Origin: Actinomycetes bacterium
Lineage (GTDB): Bacteria; Actinomycetota; Actinomycetes; S36-B12
Direction of reading: 5' to 3'
Assembly (NCBI GenBank): GCA_024641635.1
Contig: JAHECS010000003.1
Location: 62,001 to 126,000 of the forward strand
DNA: 64,000 nt
The notes beneath the pieces are model-generated. The model made no database searches. It was not told the origin of the DNA and saw only the letters and a program-made list of their open reading frames with translations. Shown here in pieces: positions 43,400 to 51,574 of this stretch. A program made the position numbers and the translations under genes. The number at the start of each line of letters is the position of its first letter. Position 1 is the stretch's first letter.

Positions 43400-44893
43400 T
43401 CATGCGACGTAGTCGAGGCGTGTCATCATCCCGGCCTCGGCGTGGTAGGCGTTGTGGCAGTGGACCATCCACGAGCCGGGGTTGTCTGCCAGGAGGTCGG
43501 CGTTCACCCCGCCCATCGCGGGAACGAGGACGGTGTCCTTGCGCGGACCCAGCCCCCCGGCCGGTCCGAGCTGGAAGCTGTGGCCGTGAACGTGCAGCGG
43601 ATGACTCATCATGGACATGTTCCTGATGCGCAGGCGTCCGGTCTGGCCGCGCCGGATCGTCAGGGGTGTGGTCCTGTCGTAGGTGGTGCCGTTGATGGTC
43701 CACTCGTAGGGGGCCATGGACCCGGACAGGAGAACGTCCTGCACCGAGGCAGCGTCGTCGGTCGGCAGCGCGGTTCCGGGAGCGGCGCGGAGCGAGTCGA
43801 CCGTCACTGGGTAGCCCTGGAGACCACCCGGACGGAAGGAGTCCGGTGGCACGGGTCCGGACCCGGTGCGGATCAGTGCTCGAGCCACGCCGCCGCCCCC
43901 GTCGGGCTCGGCGACCAGCGGGAAGACGCCGTCGGCCAGCGTGACGAGGACGTCGTAGCGCTCCCCCATGCCGATCCGCAGCGAGGAGGCGACGACGGGC
44001 AGCACGGAGAATCCGTCGGTGTGCGTCACCGTGAGGTCGTGCCCCTCGAGTGCGACCGTGAAGACGGTGTCGGCGGAGGCGTTGACGATGCGGATGCGGA
44101 CGCGCTCACCGGGTCTGGCGGGAAGGGTGTCGGGGTCAGTGGGCGCGCGCCCGTTGACGAGGTACAGCGGATACGAGACGTCGCCTCCGGCGCCGTGGGT
44201 TCCGCCCATCATGCCGCCCATGCCGTCGTGGCCCATCATGCCGCCCATGCTGTCGTGACCCCCGGAGCCCGACGAGGCGCCAGCGGCCCTGAGGTCCGCC
44301 AGGATCGCGTCCGGGCTCGGCCCGATCCCGTCGGTCCAGTCGTCGAGCACGACGACCCACTCATGGTCGTAGCCACCTGGTTCGGCGGGATCGTCGACGA
44401 TGAACGCTGAGTAGAGGCCGCGATCCATCTGGAGCCCGTGGTGCGGATGGAACCAGTGGGTCCCGGAGTTGGGGACGACGAAGTCGAAGGTGAAGGTCTC
44501 TCCCGGAAGGGTCTCGGGGGTCGTGACTCCCGGAACCCCGTCCATGTCGTTGCGGATCGCCAGGCCGTGCCAGTGGACACTGGAGGCGGTCGGAAGCCGG
44601 TTGCTGAACGCGACCTTCACGCGGTCCCCCGCGACTGCCCTCAATGGCGTACCCGGGATCGAGTCGCCGTAGGCCCACGTGTCGACGACCGTTCCGCCGA
44701 GGTCGACCGAGACGGGTTGTGCCACCAGTGTGAACGAGCGGGTCGCGCCTGCGGACGCCGCCGGAGTGACCGGAGTCGTAGCGGAGGGGGTGCTCCTGGA
44801 GTCTGCGCCGGTCCCGCTGGCGCAGGAGGCGATACCCGTTGCCATGCCGGCAATACCGAGGGCAGACACGAACTGCCGGCGCGTCATCGACAT
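43400..44893 (-). CDS. Tat-exported multicopper oxidase (CueO/laccase-like)
   Basis: The 497-residue oxidase begins MSMTRRQFVSALGIAGMATG, a Tat-type signal with TRRQF. All four copper-binding motifs are intact: HWHG, HWFHPHHG, HPLHVHGHSF and HCHNAYHAEAGMM. The last two hold the type 1 Cys, His and Met ligands. A His/Met-rich loop (HDSMGGMMGHDGMGGMMGG) interrupts domain 2, as in Cu(I)-oxidising CueO. It probably detoxifies copper outside the cell. The start has CAGGAG upstream, and a paired operator lies in the divergent gap. Confidence 0.92.
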   Translation of the reverse strand: MSMTRRQFVSALGIAGMATGIASCASGTGADSRSTPSATTPVTPAASAGATRSFTLVAQPVSVDLGGTVVDTWAYGDSIPGTPLRAVAGDRVKVAFSNRLPTASSVHWHGLAIRNDMDGVPGVTTPETLPGETFTFDFVVPNSGTHWFHPHHGLQMDRGLYSAFIVDDPAEPGGYDHEWVVVLDDWTDGIGPSPDAILADLRAAGASSGSGGHDSMGGMMGHDGMGGMMGGTHGAGGDVSYPLYLVNGRAPTDPDTLPARPGERVRIRIVNASADTVFTVALEGHDLTVTHTDGFSVLPVVASSLRIGMGERYDVLVTLADGVFPLVAEPDGGGGVARALIRTGSGPVPPDSFRPGGLQGYPVTVDSLRAAPGTALPTDDAASVQDVLLSGSMAPYEWTINGTTYDRTTPLTIRRGQTGRLRIRNMSMMSHPLHVHGHSFQLGPAGGLGPRKDTVLVPAMGGVNADLLADNPGSWMVHCHNAYHAEAGMMTRLDYVA

Positions 44894-44985
44894 AGCCCGC
44901 TCCTGTCCTGTCGTCAGCGCGCTCCGTTTGCGCACCAGGATGAAGGATCGGTGCCGTCCGATGATGGGTCGGGTCAGAACGGATG

Positions 44986-45041
44986 AAGGTTTGGTCAAGA
45001 TGCTGACGAGCGGGATGACCCAGCGGTCTTGATCAAACCTT
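44986..45041. promoter_or_regulatory. Predicted response-regulator operator between the oxidase and two-component operons
   Basis: AAGGTTTGGTCAAGA (44986-45000) and TCTTGATCAAACCTT (45027-45041) form an inverted repeat matching at 14 of 15 positions with a 26-base spacer. Each arm contains two direct heptamers 11 bases apart, such as CTTGATC at 45028 and 45039. This spacing is typical of OmpR-family DNA binding. It lies midway between the divergent start codons. Confidence 0.7.
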
Positions 45042-45130
45042 GATCGGCACGGGTTGTGGCGCACATCGAACTCGCGGACTATGGGAGGCGGACGCGAGCA
45101 TGCGTCCACCAGGCAAGGGAGGTGCCAGCC

Positions 45131-45400
45131 ATGATGGGTTGGTACAACGACGGCTGGGGCGCAGCCGGCATGACCGGCATGTTCTTCATGGTGATCTTCT
45201 GGGCGAGTCTGATCGGGCTTGCCGTATGGGTCATCGCACGCATGACCCGCAAGGAGCAGACCCACCCAGCCGTGCTGGAGCCGGCCCGCGCCATTCTCGA
45301 TCGTCGCTTCGCCTCGGGAGAGATCGATGCCCAGGCGTATGCCGAGGCACGTCGGGTTCTGGACTCGCCGGGATCTGCCGCGCGCACCGAGTCGACCTGA
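45131..45400 (+). CDS. SHOCT-like small membrane protein
   Basis: The 89-residue protein has a His-free, Met/Gly/Trp-rich N-terminus (MMGWYNDGWGAAGMTGMFF) and one TM helix (FMVIFWASLIGLAVWVIARM). The C-terminal SHOCT-type helical pair is AILDRRFASGEIDAQAYAEARRVL. GGGAGG lies upstream of the ATG. Such proteins often accompany copper oxidases and two-component genes; the molecular role is unknown. First gene of the operon with the response regulator 16 bases downstream. Confidence 0.82.
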   Translation: MMGWYNDGWGAAGMTGMFFMVIFWASLIGLAVWVIARMTRKEQTHPAVLEPARAILDRRFASGEIDAQAYAEARRVLDSPGSAARTEST

Positions 45401-45416
45401 TGGGGGCACTGGGTTC

Positions 45417-46115
45417 GTGAGCGCGACGTTGCACGTGCTCGTCGTCGACGACGAGGTACCGCTGACGCAGGTGATCGGCAGCTATCTGGAGCAGGAGGGC
45501 TTCACCCTTGCCGTCGCGCACACCGGGCCGGATGCCATCGAGATCGCCCGGGCGGACCGGCCCGACCTCATCGTTCTCGACGTGATGCTGCCCGGGATCG
45601 ACGGGATCGAGGTATGCCGCCAGATCCGTCAGTTCTCGGACGCCTACATCATCATGCTGACCGCCCGAGATGAGGAGGTCGACAAGGTTCTGGGACTGTC
45701 CATGGGAGCGGATGACTACCTCGTCAAGCCCTTCTCGCCGCGAGAGCTGATCGCCCGAATCCGGGCCATGCTCCGACGGCCCCGCACCTCCGGCGGTGGG
45801 CCGGCCGGCTCCCCGCCCCTGACGGTCGGTCGACTGGCCCTCGATCGGGATGCGCGAACTGTCTCCGTCGCTGGCGAGAACGTCGACCTGACCCGAACAG
45901 AATTCGACGTCCTTGCAGCCCTGGCCTCCCGTCCCCGTTCGGCTCTCACCCGTCGCCAGATCATCGACTCGGCCTGGGGAAGGGACTGGTTCGGTGATGA
46001 GCACGTCGTCGACGTGCACGTGGCCCACCTGCGTATCAAGCTGGGCGACGACGCCAACGAGCCGACCTACATTCGAACGGTCCGCGGCGTCGGGTACGGC
46101 ATGGGCACGGGATGA
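45417..46115 (+). CDS. OmpR-family response regulator (copper cluster)
   Basis: The 232-residue regulator has a receiver domain with the acidic pocket VVDDE and phospho-acceptor LIVLDVMLPGIDG near residue 55, and the lysine of DYLVKPFSPREL. It ends with a winged-helix DNA-binding domain (RTEFDVLAALASRPRSALTRRQII, VDVHVAHLRIKLGDD, YIRTVRGVGYGMG). It overlaps the kinase gene by 4 bases. It probably binds the paired CTTGATC sites upstream of its operon and the oxidase gene (inference). Confidence 0.92.
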   Translation: MSATLHVLVVDDEVPLTQVIGSYLEQEGFTLAVAHTGPDAIEIARADRPDLIVLDVMLPGIDGIEVCRQIRQFSDAYIIMLTARDEEVDKVLGLSMGADDYLVKPFSPRELIARIRAMLRRPRTSGGGPAGSPPLTVGRLALDRDARTVSVAGENVDLTRTEFDVLAALASRPRSALTRRQIIDSAWGRDWFGDEHVVDVHVAHLRIKLGDDANEPTYIRTVRGVGYGMGTG

Positions 46116-47215
46116 CGCCGCGCCGCCCGACGCTGGCCTCCCGGCTGATGCTCGCCCAGGTCCTTGTGGTCGGTACCGGCGCCGTCACCCTGGTGATCGC
46201 CGCGCTCCTCGTTGCGCCGGGACTGTTCCACGAGCACCTCGTCGATGCCGGCATCGACTCCGCGGAAGCCCAGCTGCACGCTGAGGAGGCCTTCGCTTCC
46301 TCGTTCGGGATCTCCGTCGCCGTCGCCGCGGGTGCCGCGCTCATCTGCGCGGGCCTGGTGTCGTGGTTCTTCGTGCGCCGGGTGTCCGGACCCGTCGAGG
46401 AACTCGCGAAGTCCGCAGAGGTCGTGGCTGCAGGTCGCTACGACGTCGACGTTCCTGATGCGACCTTCAGCCGAGAGCTGCACCAGCTGTCGGAGTCCTT
46501 CACCCATCTGGCACAGCGCCTTTCGGATGCCGAGAGCACCCGCTCCCGTCTCCTCGCGAATCTCGCCCACGAGCTGCGTACCCCGTTGGCGACCCTCGAG
46601 GCGTACATCGATGGCATGGAGGACGACGTCGTTCCGGATACCGCGGCCAACTGGACCACGATGCGGGACCAGGTGGACCGCCTCCGCAGGCTGGCCAGGG
46701 ACCTCCGCGAGTCCGCCGCGGCGGAGGAGCACGCGATCGACCTCGACCTCGAGCGCATCGACGCGCGAACGGTCGCGAGGGCGGCGGTGGCCGGCGCCGC
46801 TCCCCGGTTCCACGCAAAGGGGGTGACGCTGGACCGAGACGAGCAGGACACGGAGTGCTGGATCGTTGCCGACTCCGTCCGACTGCAGCAGGTCCTCGCC
46901 AACCTGCTCGACAACGCCCTTCGTCACACCCGGGTGAGCGGGCGCGTACGCGTCTTGACGCGGATGGACGCCGCCCATGTGCGCATCGAAGTCGAGGACG
47001 ACGGCGAGGGTGTCCCGCCGGAGCAGCTGGACAGGATCTTCGATCGCTTCTACCGGGTCGACGCCTCCCGCCACAACGTCGATGGAAGTGGCAGCGGTCT
47101 CGGGTTGACGATCGCGCGGGCGATCGTGGCTGAGCACGGGGGCTCCGTCGATGCGGCGAGCGACGGTTCCGGGAAGGGCGCGACCTTCACTGTGGTGCTT
47201 CCGCGATCAGGCTAG
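46112..47215 (+). CDS. Sensor histidine kinase (copper cluster)
   Basis: The 367-residue kinase has two TM helices flanking a very short extracytoplasmic loop of about 35 residues (FHEHLVDAGIDSAEAQLHAEEAF, rich in His and acidic residues). A HAMP domain, the H-box LLANLAHELRTPLATL near residue 150, and the HATPase motifs NLLDNALRH, DDGEGVPPE and GSGSGLGLTIAR follow. The His/Glu-rich sensor loop and gene neighbours suggest metal sensing, probably copper (inference). Confidence 0.92.
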   Translation: MTPRRPTLASRLMLAQVLVVGTGAVTLVIAALLVAPGLFHEHLVDAGIDSAEAQLHAEEAFASSFGISVAVAAGAALICAGLVSWFFVRRVSGPVEELAKSAEVVAAGRYDVDVPDATFSRELHQLSESFTHLAQRLSDAESTRSRLLANLAHELRTPLATLEAYIDGMEDDVVPDTAANWTTMRDQVDRLRRLARDLRESAAAEEHAIDLDLERIDARTVARAAVAGAAPRFHAKGVTLDRDEQDTECWIVADSVRLQQVLANLLDNALRHTRVSGRVRVLTRMDAAHVRIEVEDDGEGVPPEQLDRIFDRFYRVDASRHNVDGSGSGLGLTIARAIVAEHGGSVDAASDGSGKGATFTVVLPRSG

Positions 47216-47293
47216 GTCGCGCACGAGCGGGTGCTGGCCGGGCCGGTCGCCGGCGTCGGGTGGATCGACTGGATCGGGAGCGTCGCCGATCTG

Positions 47294-48292
47294 TCAGGTG
47301 GGGGGCGACACGCGCACGAAGTCACCGCCGGAGTGCATCGACTCGATGACTGCCTCGGCCACGAGCGCCGCCTGGAGTCCGTCGCGGGCCGTGGGCAACG
47401 GGCTGCGTTCGCCCCGCACCAGCGAACCCACCCAGGCCTGGTTCTGCAGGCGGTAGGCGTCAGCGAACCGGGGCCGCCAGTCTGCCGCGTAGGCGTGCCC
47501 CTGGGTGAGCGCCTCCGCCCGCTCGATGCGATGCGGCTCGGACAGGCTGGCCGTGCTCCGGGAGCCGACGATCTCGCACCGGACGTCGTAGCCGTACCGG
47601 GCGTTGAGGAACACGTCGACCGTTGACAGGACGCCGTCGCCGGTGCGCAGGAGCATGAGCTGGGGGTCCTGCCGGTCGGTCACGTCGGGGGACTGCCTGG
47701 GCGCAAGCCACGCGACCTCCACCACGGGTGAGTCCAGCAGCCACGGCACGATGTCGAAGTCGTGGATGGCGGATCCGGTGACCGTGAACTCCGAGCTGCC
47801 GAGAACGGCGCTGACCGAGCGCCCGGTGCTGTGCACCATCAGGGCCACGCCCAGCGCGCCCCCGCCGAGCAGGTCCTTGAGCTCGACGTAGCCTGGGTCG
47901 AAGCGCCGCATGAACCCGACGGAGACCAGCGGGTCGCCGCCGCCGACCAACGCGGATTCGGCCTCCACGACACGGGCGCATTCCGCCGACGTCGGGGCCA
48001 GCGGCTTCTCGCACAGCACGGGCTTGCCGACCTCGAGGCAGGCCAGGACGTACTCGACGTGGGTGGCATCGCTCGACGCGACGAGGACCGCATCGACGTC
48101 GTCGGAAGTGATGAGGGCGTGTGCATCAGCCAGGACCCTCGCTCCCGGGATGCCGTCCGCGACGGCCTGTGCGCGCGGGACGTCGGTGTCGGCGAGCACC
48201 GTCACCTCGGCTCCGGGGACGTGGGCGTTCAGGATCGCCGCGTGGTCGGCGCCCATGATCCCCGTGCCGATCACGCCCACCCGCAGCGTCAT
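47294..48292 (-). CDS. Gfo/Idh/MocA family NAD-dependent oxidoreductase (inositol 2-dehydrogenase-like)
   Basis: The 332-residue protein begins with the Rossmann fold VGVIGTGIMGADHAAIL. It has the catalytic EKP motif in GKPVLCEKPLAPTSAEC and VGFMRRFDPGY, and the conserved HDFDIVPWLL. These features are closest to actinobacterial inositol 2-dehydrogenases. No inositol genes are adjacent, but a second family member and an aldolase lie at 62-64 kb. Substrate assignment is tentative. It is convergent with the kinase gene and divergent from the aminotransferase gene. Confidence 0.8.
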   Translation of the reverse strand: MTLRVGVIGTGIMGADHAAILNAHVPGAEVTVLADTDVPRAQAVADGIPGARVLADAHALITSDDVDAVLVASSDATHVEYVLACLEVGKPVLCEKPLAPTSAECARVVEAESALVGGGDPLVSVGFMRRFDPGYVELKDLLGGGALGVALMVHSTGRSVSAVLGSSEFTVTGSAIHDFDIVPWLLDSPVVEVAWLAPRQSPDVTDRQDPQLMLLRTGDGVLSTVDVFLNARYGYDVRCEIVGSRSTASLSEPHRIERAEALTQGHAYAADWRPRFADAYRLQNQAWVGSLVRGERSPLPTARDGLQAALVAEAVIESMHSGGDFVRVSPPT

Positions 48293-48399
48293 GAGACCTC
48301 CTCGACTGTGGTGTGGCGCGCATCCCGCCGCACGATCGTCACTGTGGCAGGCAAGGCCTGCTCACGTCGGAGAACAACGGAATCCGTCGCCATTTGCCC

Positions 48400-48428
48400 T
48401 TTTCAGTCCCGTTTTCGCCGTGTAGGAT
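48400..48428 (+). promoter_or_regulatory. Possible promoter for the class III aminotransferase gene
   Basis: TTTTCA (48400-48405) and TAGGAT (48423-48428) are separated by 17 bases, 40 bases upstream of the ATG. The -10 matches well and the -35 poorly. Confidence 0.35.
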
Positions 48429-48467
48429 GCGCGGAACGACGAATACGGCGACCTACTTGGAGAACCC

Positions 48468-49886
48468 ATGACTGCCGACGCCCCTGCCACCCCCTGGCCC
48501 GCGCACGACCCCGCCACCTGGCGGCACGTGCCGGCCACCTCCACGCCCGTCGATCAGGGCCGTGTCGAGGAGCTCATGAAGGCAGAGTGGGAGCGGTTCG
48601 CCGCCACGACCCCGGGGTCGGCGGAGCACAACGTTCGGGCGAGCAAGTCCCTGCCGCTGGGCGTGACCTCCTCCTTCCAGCACTGGGACCCGTACCCCAT
48701 CTCGGTCGCGTCGGCCCGTGGGGCGTGGCTCACCGACGTCGACGGTCGTCAGCTGCTCGACCTGTCGATGGGCTTCGGCGCCATGCTCGTCGGCCACCTC
48801 AATCCGACGATGGTGGCCAAGGTCACCGAGGCCTTGGAGAAGACCGGCACGCTCTTCGTCACGCCGTCGCCCACGGCCACCGAGGTGGCCGAGCGCTTCC
48901 AGCAGCGCTTCGGACTCGACCGCCTGCGCTTCACGAACTCCGGCACCGAGGCGACGATGTATGCCGTCCGGACGGCCCGCGCCGTCACCGGGCGCAAGGC
49001 CATCGTCAAGATCGAGGGCGGCTACCACGGTGGCTACGACGCCCTGTCGGTCTCGGTCAAGCCGGCCGTCGCCGAGGCAGGCCCGGAGGAGGCGCCGATC
49101 CCGGTGACCCCCTTCGACGTTGAGGCGGGCACCGTTCATGTCGTTCCCTACAACGATCTCGCGCGGTTGCAGGCGATCCTCGCCGAGCACAAGGACGAGA
49201 TCGCGGCGGTCGTCATGGAGCCGGTCCTCGAGAACATCTCCATCGTGCTGCCGGACGCGGGCTATCTGGCCGGCGTGCGTGCGGCCTGTGACGAGACCGG
49301 CGTCCTGCTGGTGTTCGACGAGGTCAAGACCGGCCTGACCGCCGGATACGCCGGCGCCTCGCAGCGGCTGGGCGTCACCCCCGACCTCGTCACCCTCGCC
49401 AAGAGCATCGGCGGTGGCCTCCCCCTCGCAGCCTTCGGCGGCAAGGCAGAGGTCATGGCCGCCGTCACCGACGGACGCATGGCGCACTTCGGCACCTACA
49501 ACGGCAATCCGCTCGTCATGGCGGCAGCGGCCGCGGTCGACGAGGTCTGCACGGTGGAGGCCCTGGCCGCAGCGGAGGAGGTCAACGTCGGCGCGATGGC
49601 GAAGCTCGACGCTCTTATCACGCAGTACGAGCTCCCGGCACACACCGTCGGCTTCGGTGTCAAGGGCGCTGTCACCTGGGCGACCGCACCGGTTCGCAAC
49701 TACCGTGACTACAAGAGGACCGACTTCGGCGTCGCGGAGCTGAGCTGGCTGTGGGGCGTCAACCGCGGCATCCTCACTCCTCCCGGGCTTGACGAGCAGT
49801 GGCTGGTCTCGTTGGCGCACACCCCGGCCGACATGGACCTTCTGGTCGGCGAGTTCGCCGAGCTGGCCGAGGCGCTGCGCGCCTGA
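48468..49886 (+). CDS. Class III PLP aminotransferase (glutamate-1-semialdehyde aminomutase-like)
   Basis: The 472-residue fold type I enzyme has the PLP lysine in VTLAKSIGGGLPLAAFGG near residue 313, VFDEVKTGLTAGY, RFTNSGTEATMYAVRTARA and GTYNGNPLVMAAA. This arrangement resembles HemL. The usual heme gene neighbours are absent and the N- and C-termini are longer than HemL, so a paralogue acting on another amino acid or semialdehyde is more likely. GGAG lies upstream of the ATG. It is convergent with the stress-protein gene. Confidence 0.82.
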   Translation: MTADAPATPWPAHDPATWRHVPATSTPVDQGRVEELMKAEWERFAATTPGSAEHNVRASKSLPLGVTSSFQHWDPYPISVASARGAWLTDVDGRQLLDLSMGFGAMLVGHLNPTMVAKVTEALEKTGTLFVTPSPTATEVAERFQQRFGLDRLRFTNSGTEATMYAVRTARAVTGRKAIVKIEGGYHGGYDALSVSVKPAVAEAGPEEAPIPVTPFDVEAGTVHVVPYNDLARLQAILAEHKDEIAAVVMEPVLENISIVLPDAGYLAGVRAACDETGVLLVFDEVKTGLTAGYAGASQRLGVTPDLVTLAKSIGGGLPLAAFGGKAEVMAAVTDGRMAHFGTYNGNPLVMAAAAAVDEVCTVEALAAAEEVNVGAMAKLDALITQYELPAHTVGFGVKGAVTWATAPVRNYRDYKRTDFGVAELSWLWGVNRGILTPPGLDEQWLVSLAHTPADMDLLVGEFAELAEALRA

Positions 49887-49890
49887 CCGC

Positions 49891-50706
49891 TCAGTCCAGG
49901 TTCACGTCACGCGCGAGCAGTACCGAGCAGTCGGCGTGGTGGGCGATCGTGCTCGCCACGGATCCCACGGTGATGCGCCGCATGCCGGTGAGTCCCTTGG
50001 TGCCCAGTGCCACGAGGTCGGGTCGACGATGATCGACCTCGGCCATGAGCACGTATCTGGCGTTGACGAAGACGGCCCTCGGGTTCGGGTCGATCACGCT
50101 GGTCTCGACGTCGGCGCCTGCAATGCCGAGCGCTTCAGCGGCCGTGTTGACCTCGTCGACGATGTCCTCGCCCGCTTCGGCGACGCCGAGCACGGCGACG
50201 TGACGGCCCCTGATCCACGGCAGCCCGATGAGCGCGTTGACCATGGCGCGCGCGTGCCCGGAACCGTCGACGCACGCGACCACGGTACGGACGGGGTCGG
50301 GTGCTCGGGCGATGACGAGAGGGGTGGTCGGGCAGCACAGCAGCCATTCCGCGGTACTGCCGAGATGCATCGCCTTGAGGATCCCGCGGCCTCGCGCGCC
50401 GATCACGGTGAGGTCGGCGCCGGTGAGCTGGCACAGCACCTGCCGGGGGTCGAACGCGGTCGTCAGGTGGCGGACCGGCCCGATGCCGGAGCCTTCGGCC
50501 GGCACGCGCGGGGACTCGGAGGCGTACTCGTGGAGCGGAGGATGCGACAGCCAGGAGTCCATGTCCGGCCCGGCAGCCGTGACGGTGACGACGTCGACGC
50601 CCCACCCGTCCCACTCCTGGGCGGTGACCCATCGCCACGCGACATCCGCCCCGACGGAATGGTCGTCGCCGAAGGCCAGCACGTGCTCGGGCCGAGGGCT
50701 GGTCAC
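49891..50706 (-). CDS. Universal stress protein, tandem UspA domains
   Basis: The 271-residue protein has two Usp domains. The first half contains GADLTVIGARGRGILKAMHLGSTAEWLL, a near-complete GX2GX9G(S/T) ATP motif. The second contains VVACVDGSGHARAMVNALIG and LVALGTKGLTGMRRITVGSVASTIAHHADCSVLLA. Tandem Usp proteins bind ATP and act in stress or dormancy in actinobacteria. It is divergent from a two-component system. Confidence 0.88.
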   Translation of the reverse strand: MTSPRPEHVLAFGDDHSVGADVAWRWVTAQEWDGWGVDVVTVTAAGPDMDSWLSHPPLHEYASESPRVPAEGSGIGPVRHLTTAFDPRQVLCQLTGADLTVIGARGRGILKAMHLGSTAEWLLCCPTTPLVIARAPDPVRTVVACVDGSGHARAMVNALIGLPWIRGRHVAVLGVAEAGEDIVDEVNTAAEALGIAGADVETSVIDPNPRAVFVNARYVLMAEVDHRRPDLVALGTKGLTGMRRITVGSVASTIAHHADCSVLLARDVNLD

Positions 50707-50865
50707 ACCTCAGTGTCGACCTCCCATCGGCGGGGAAGCAATCGATGGACCGGCGGCTGGCGTAGGGTCATGGACGTGTCCCATGACGATCGGGGTGTGT
50801 GACAGGTGACAGTCCGTGAACGCCGGGCGGCCGGCGCCCACGGCCGTCGGGATTGAGTGGGAGGC

Positions 50866-51552
50866 ATGGTGCGTACGGTTTTGGTCGTCGAGGACGACGA
50901 GGCGATCCGTCTCGTGCTCCGCACGAACCTCGAGGACGACGGGTACCGGGTGCTCGAGGCTGGAACCGCGGAGCAGGGCCTCATCCTCATGCTCGACGAG
51001 CGGGTCGACGTCGTCCTGGTCGACCTGCGTCTTCCCGGCATCCAGGGCCTCGATCTCGTCCGCAGCCTCCGAGCAACCAGCCAGGTGCCGATCATCATCG
51101 TGACGGCTCAGACCGACAGCCACGACGTCGTGGCCGGGCTCGAGGCGGGAGCCGATGACTACGTGACGAAGCCCTTCGTCGCGAAGGAACTGATGGCGCG
51201 GATTCGGACCCAGCTGCGTCGCGCCAACCCGATCGAGGAGGAAGAGGATTCGCCGACACTGGTCTGCGGCCCCATCGAGCTGCGCCCGGAGTCGGCAGAG
51301 GTCCTGCGAAACGGGGAGCCCCTCCCCGTGTCGCGCATCGAGTTCTACGTCCTCGCCGAGCTGATCGGCGCGCGCGGCCGCGTCCTGAGCCGCGACTACC
51401 TGCTCCGCAAGGTGTGGGGGTACGGCAACGCCGGTGACGGCCGGGTGGTGGACAACCTCATCTATCGCCTGCGCAGCAAGATCGAGGAGGATCCGGCGAC
51501 CCCGCAGCTGCTGACCACGGTGCGTGGGTTCGGCTACCGGATGAAGGCGTGA
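50866..51552 (+). CDS. OmpR-family response regulator (second system)
   Basis: The 228-residue regulator has the receiver VLVVEDDEAIRLVLRTNL, phospho-acceptor VVLVDLRLPGIQG, and lysine DYVTKPFVAKEL. It ends with a winged helix (SRIEFYVLAELIGARGRVLSRDYLLRKVWGYG, VDNLIYRLRSKIEED, VRGFGYRMK). The form resembles MtrA. The start is ambiguous between ATG 50866 and GTG 50869 or 50857. It heads the RR-kinase-GerMN gene set. Confidence 0.9.
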   Translation: MVRTVLVVEDDEAIRLVLRTNLEDDGYRVLEAGTAEQGLILMLDERVDVVLVDLRLPGIQGLDLVRSLRATSQVPIIIVTAQTDSHDVVAGLEAGADDYVTKPFVAKELMARIRTQLRRANPIEEEEDSPTLVCGPIELRPESAEVLRNGEPLPVSRIEFYVLAELIGARGRVLSRDYLLRKVWGYGNAGDGRVVDNLIYRLRSKIEEDPATPQLLTTVRGFGYRMKA

Positions 51553-51574
51553 CGGGGCTGCGCCACATGGACTC

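Noticed and set aside
44140-44290. Imperfect GGCATCATG-type repeats as a regulatory array
   Set aside because: They encode the His/Met-rich loop of the multicopper oxidase and are explained by coding for repeated Met-Gly-His residues.
48468-49886. Assigning the class III aminotransferase as hemL
   Set aside because: There is no heme gene neighbourhood and the termini are longer than typical HemL, so only the family is claimed.
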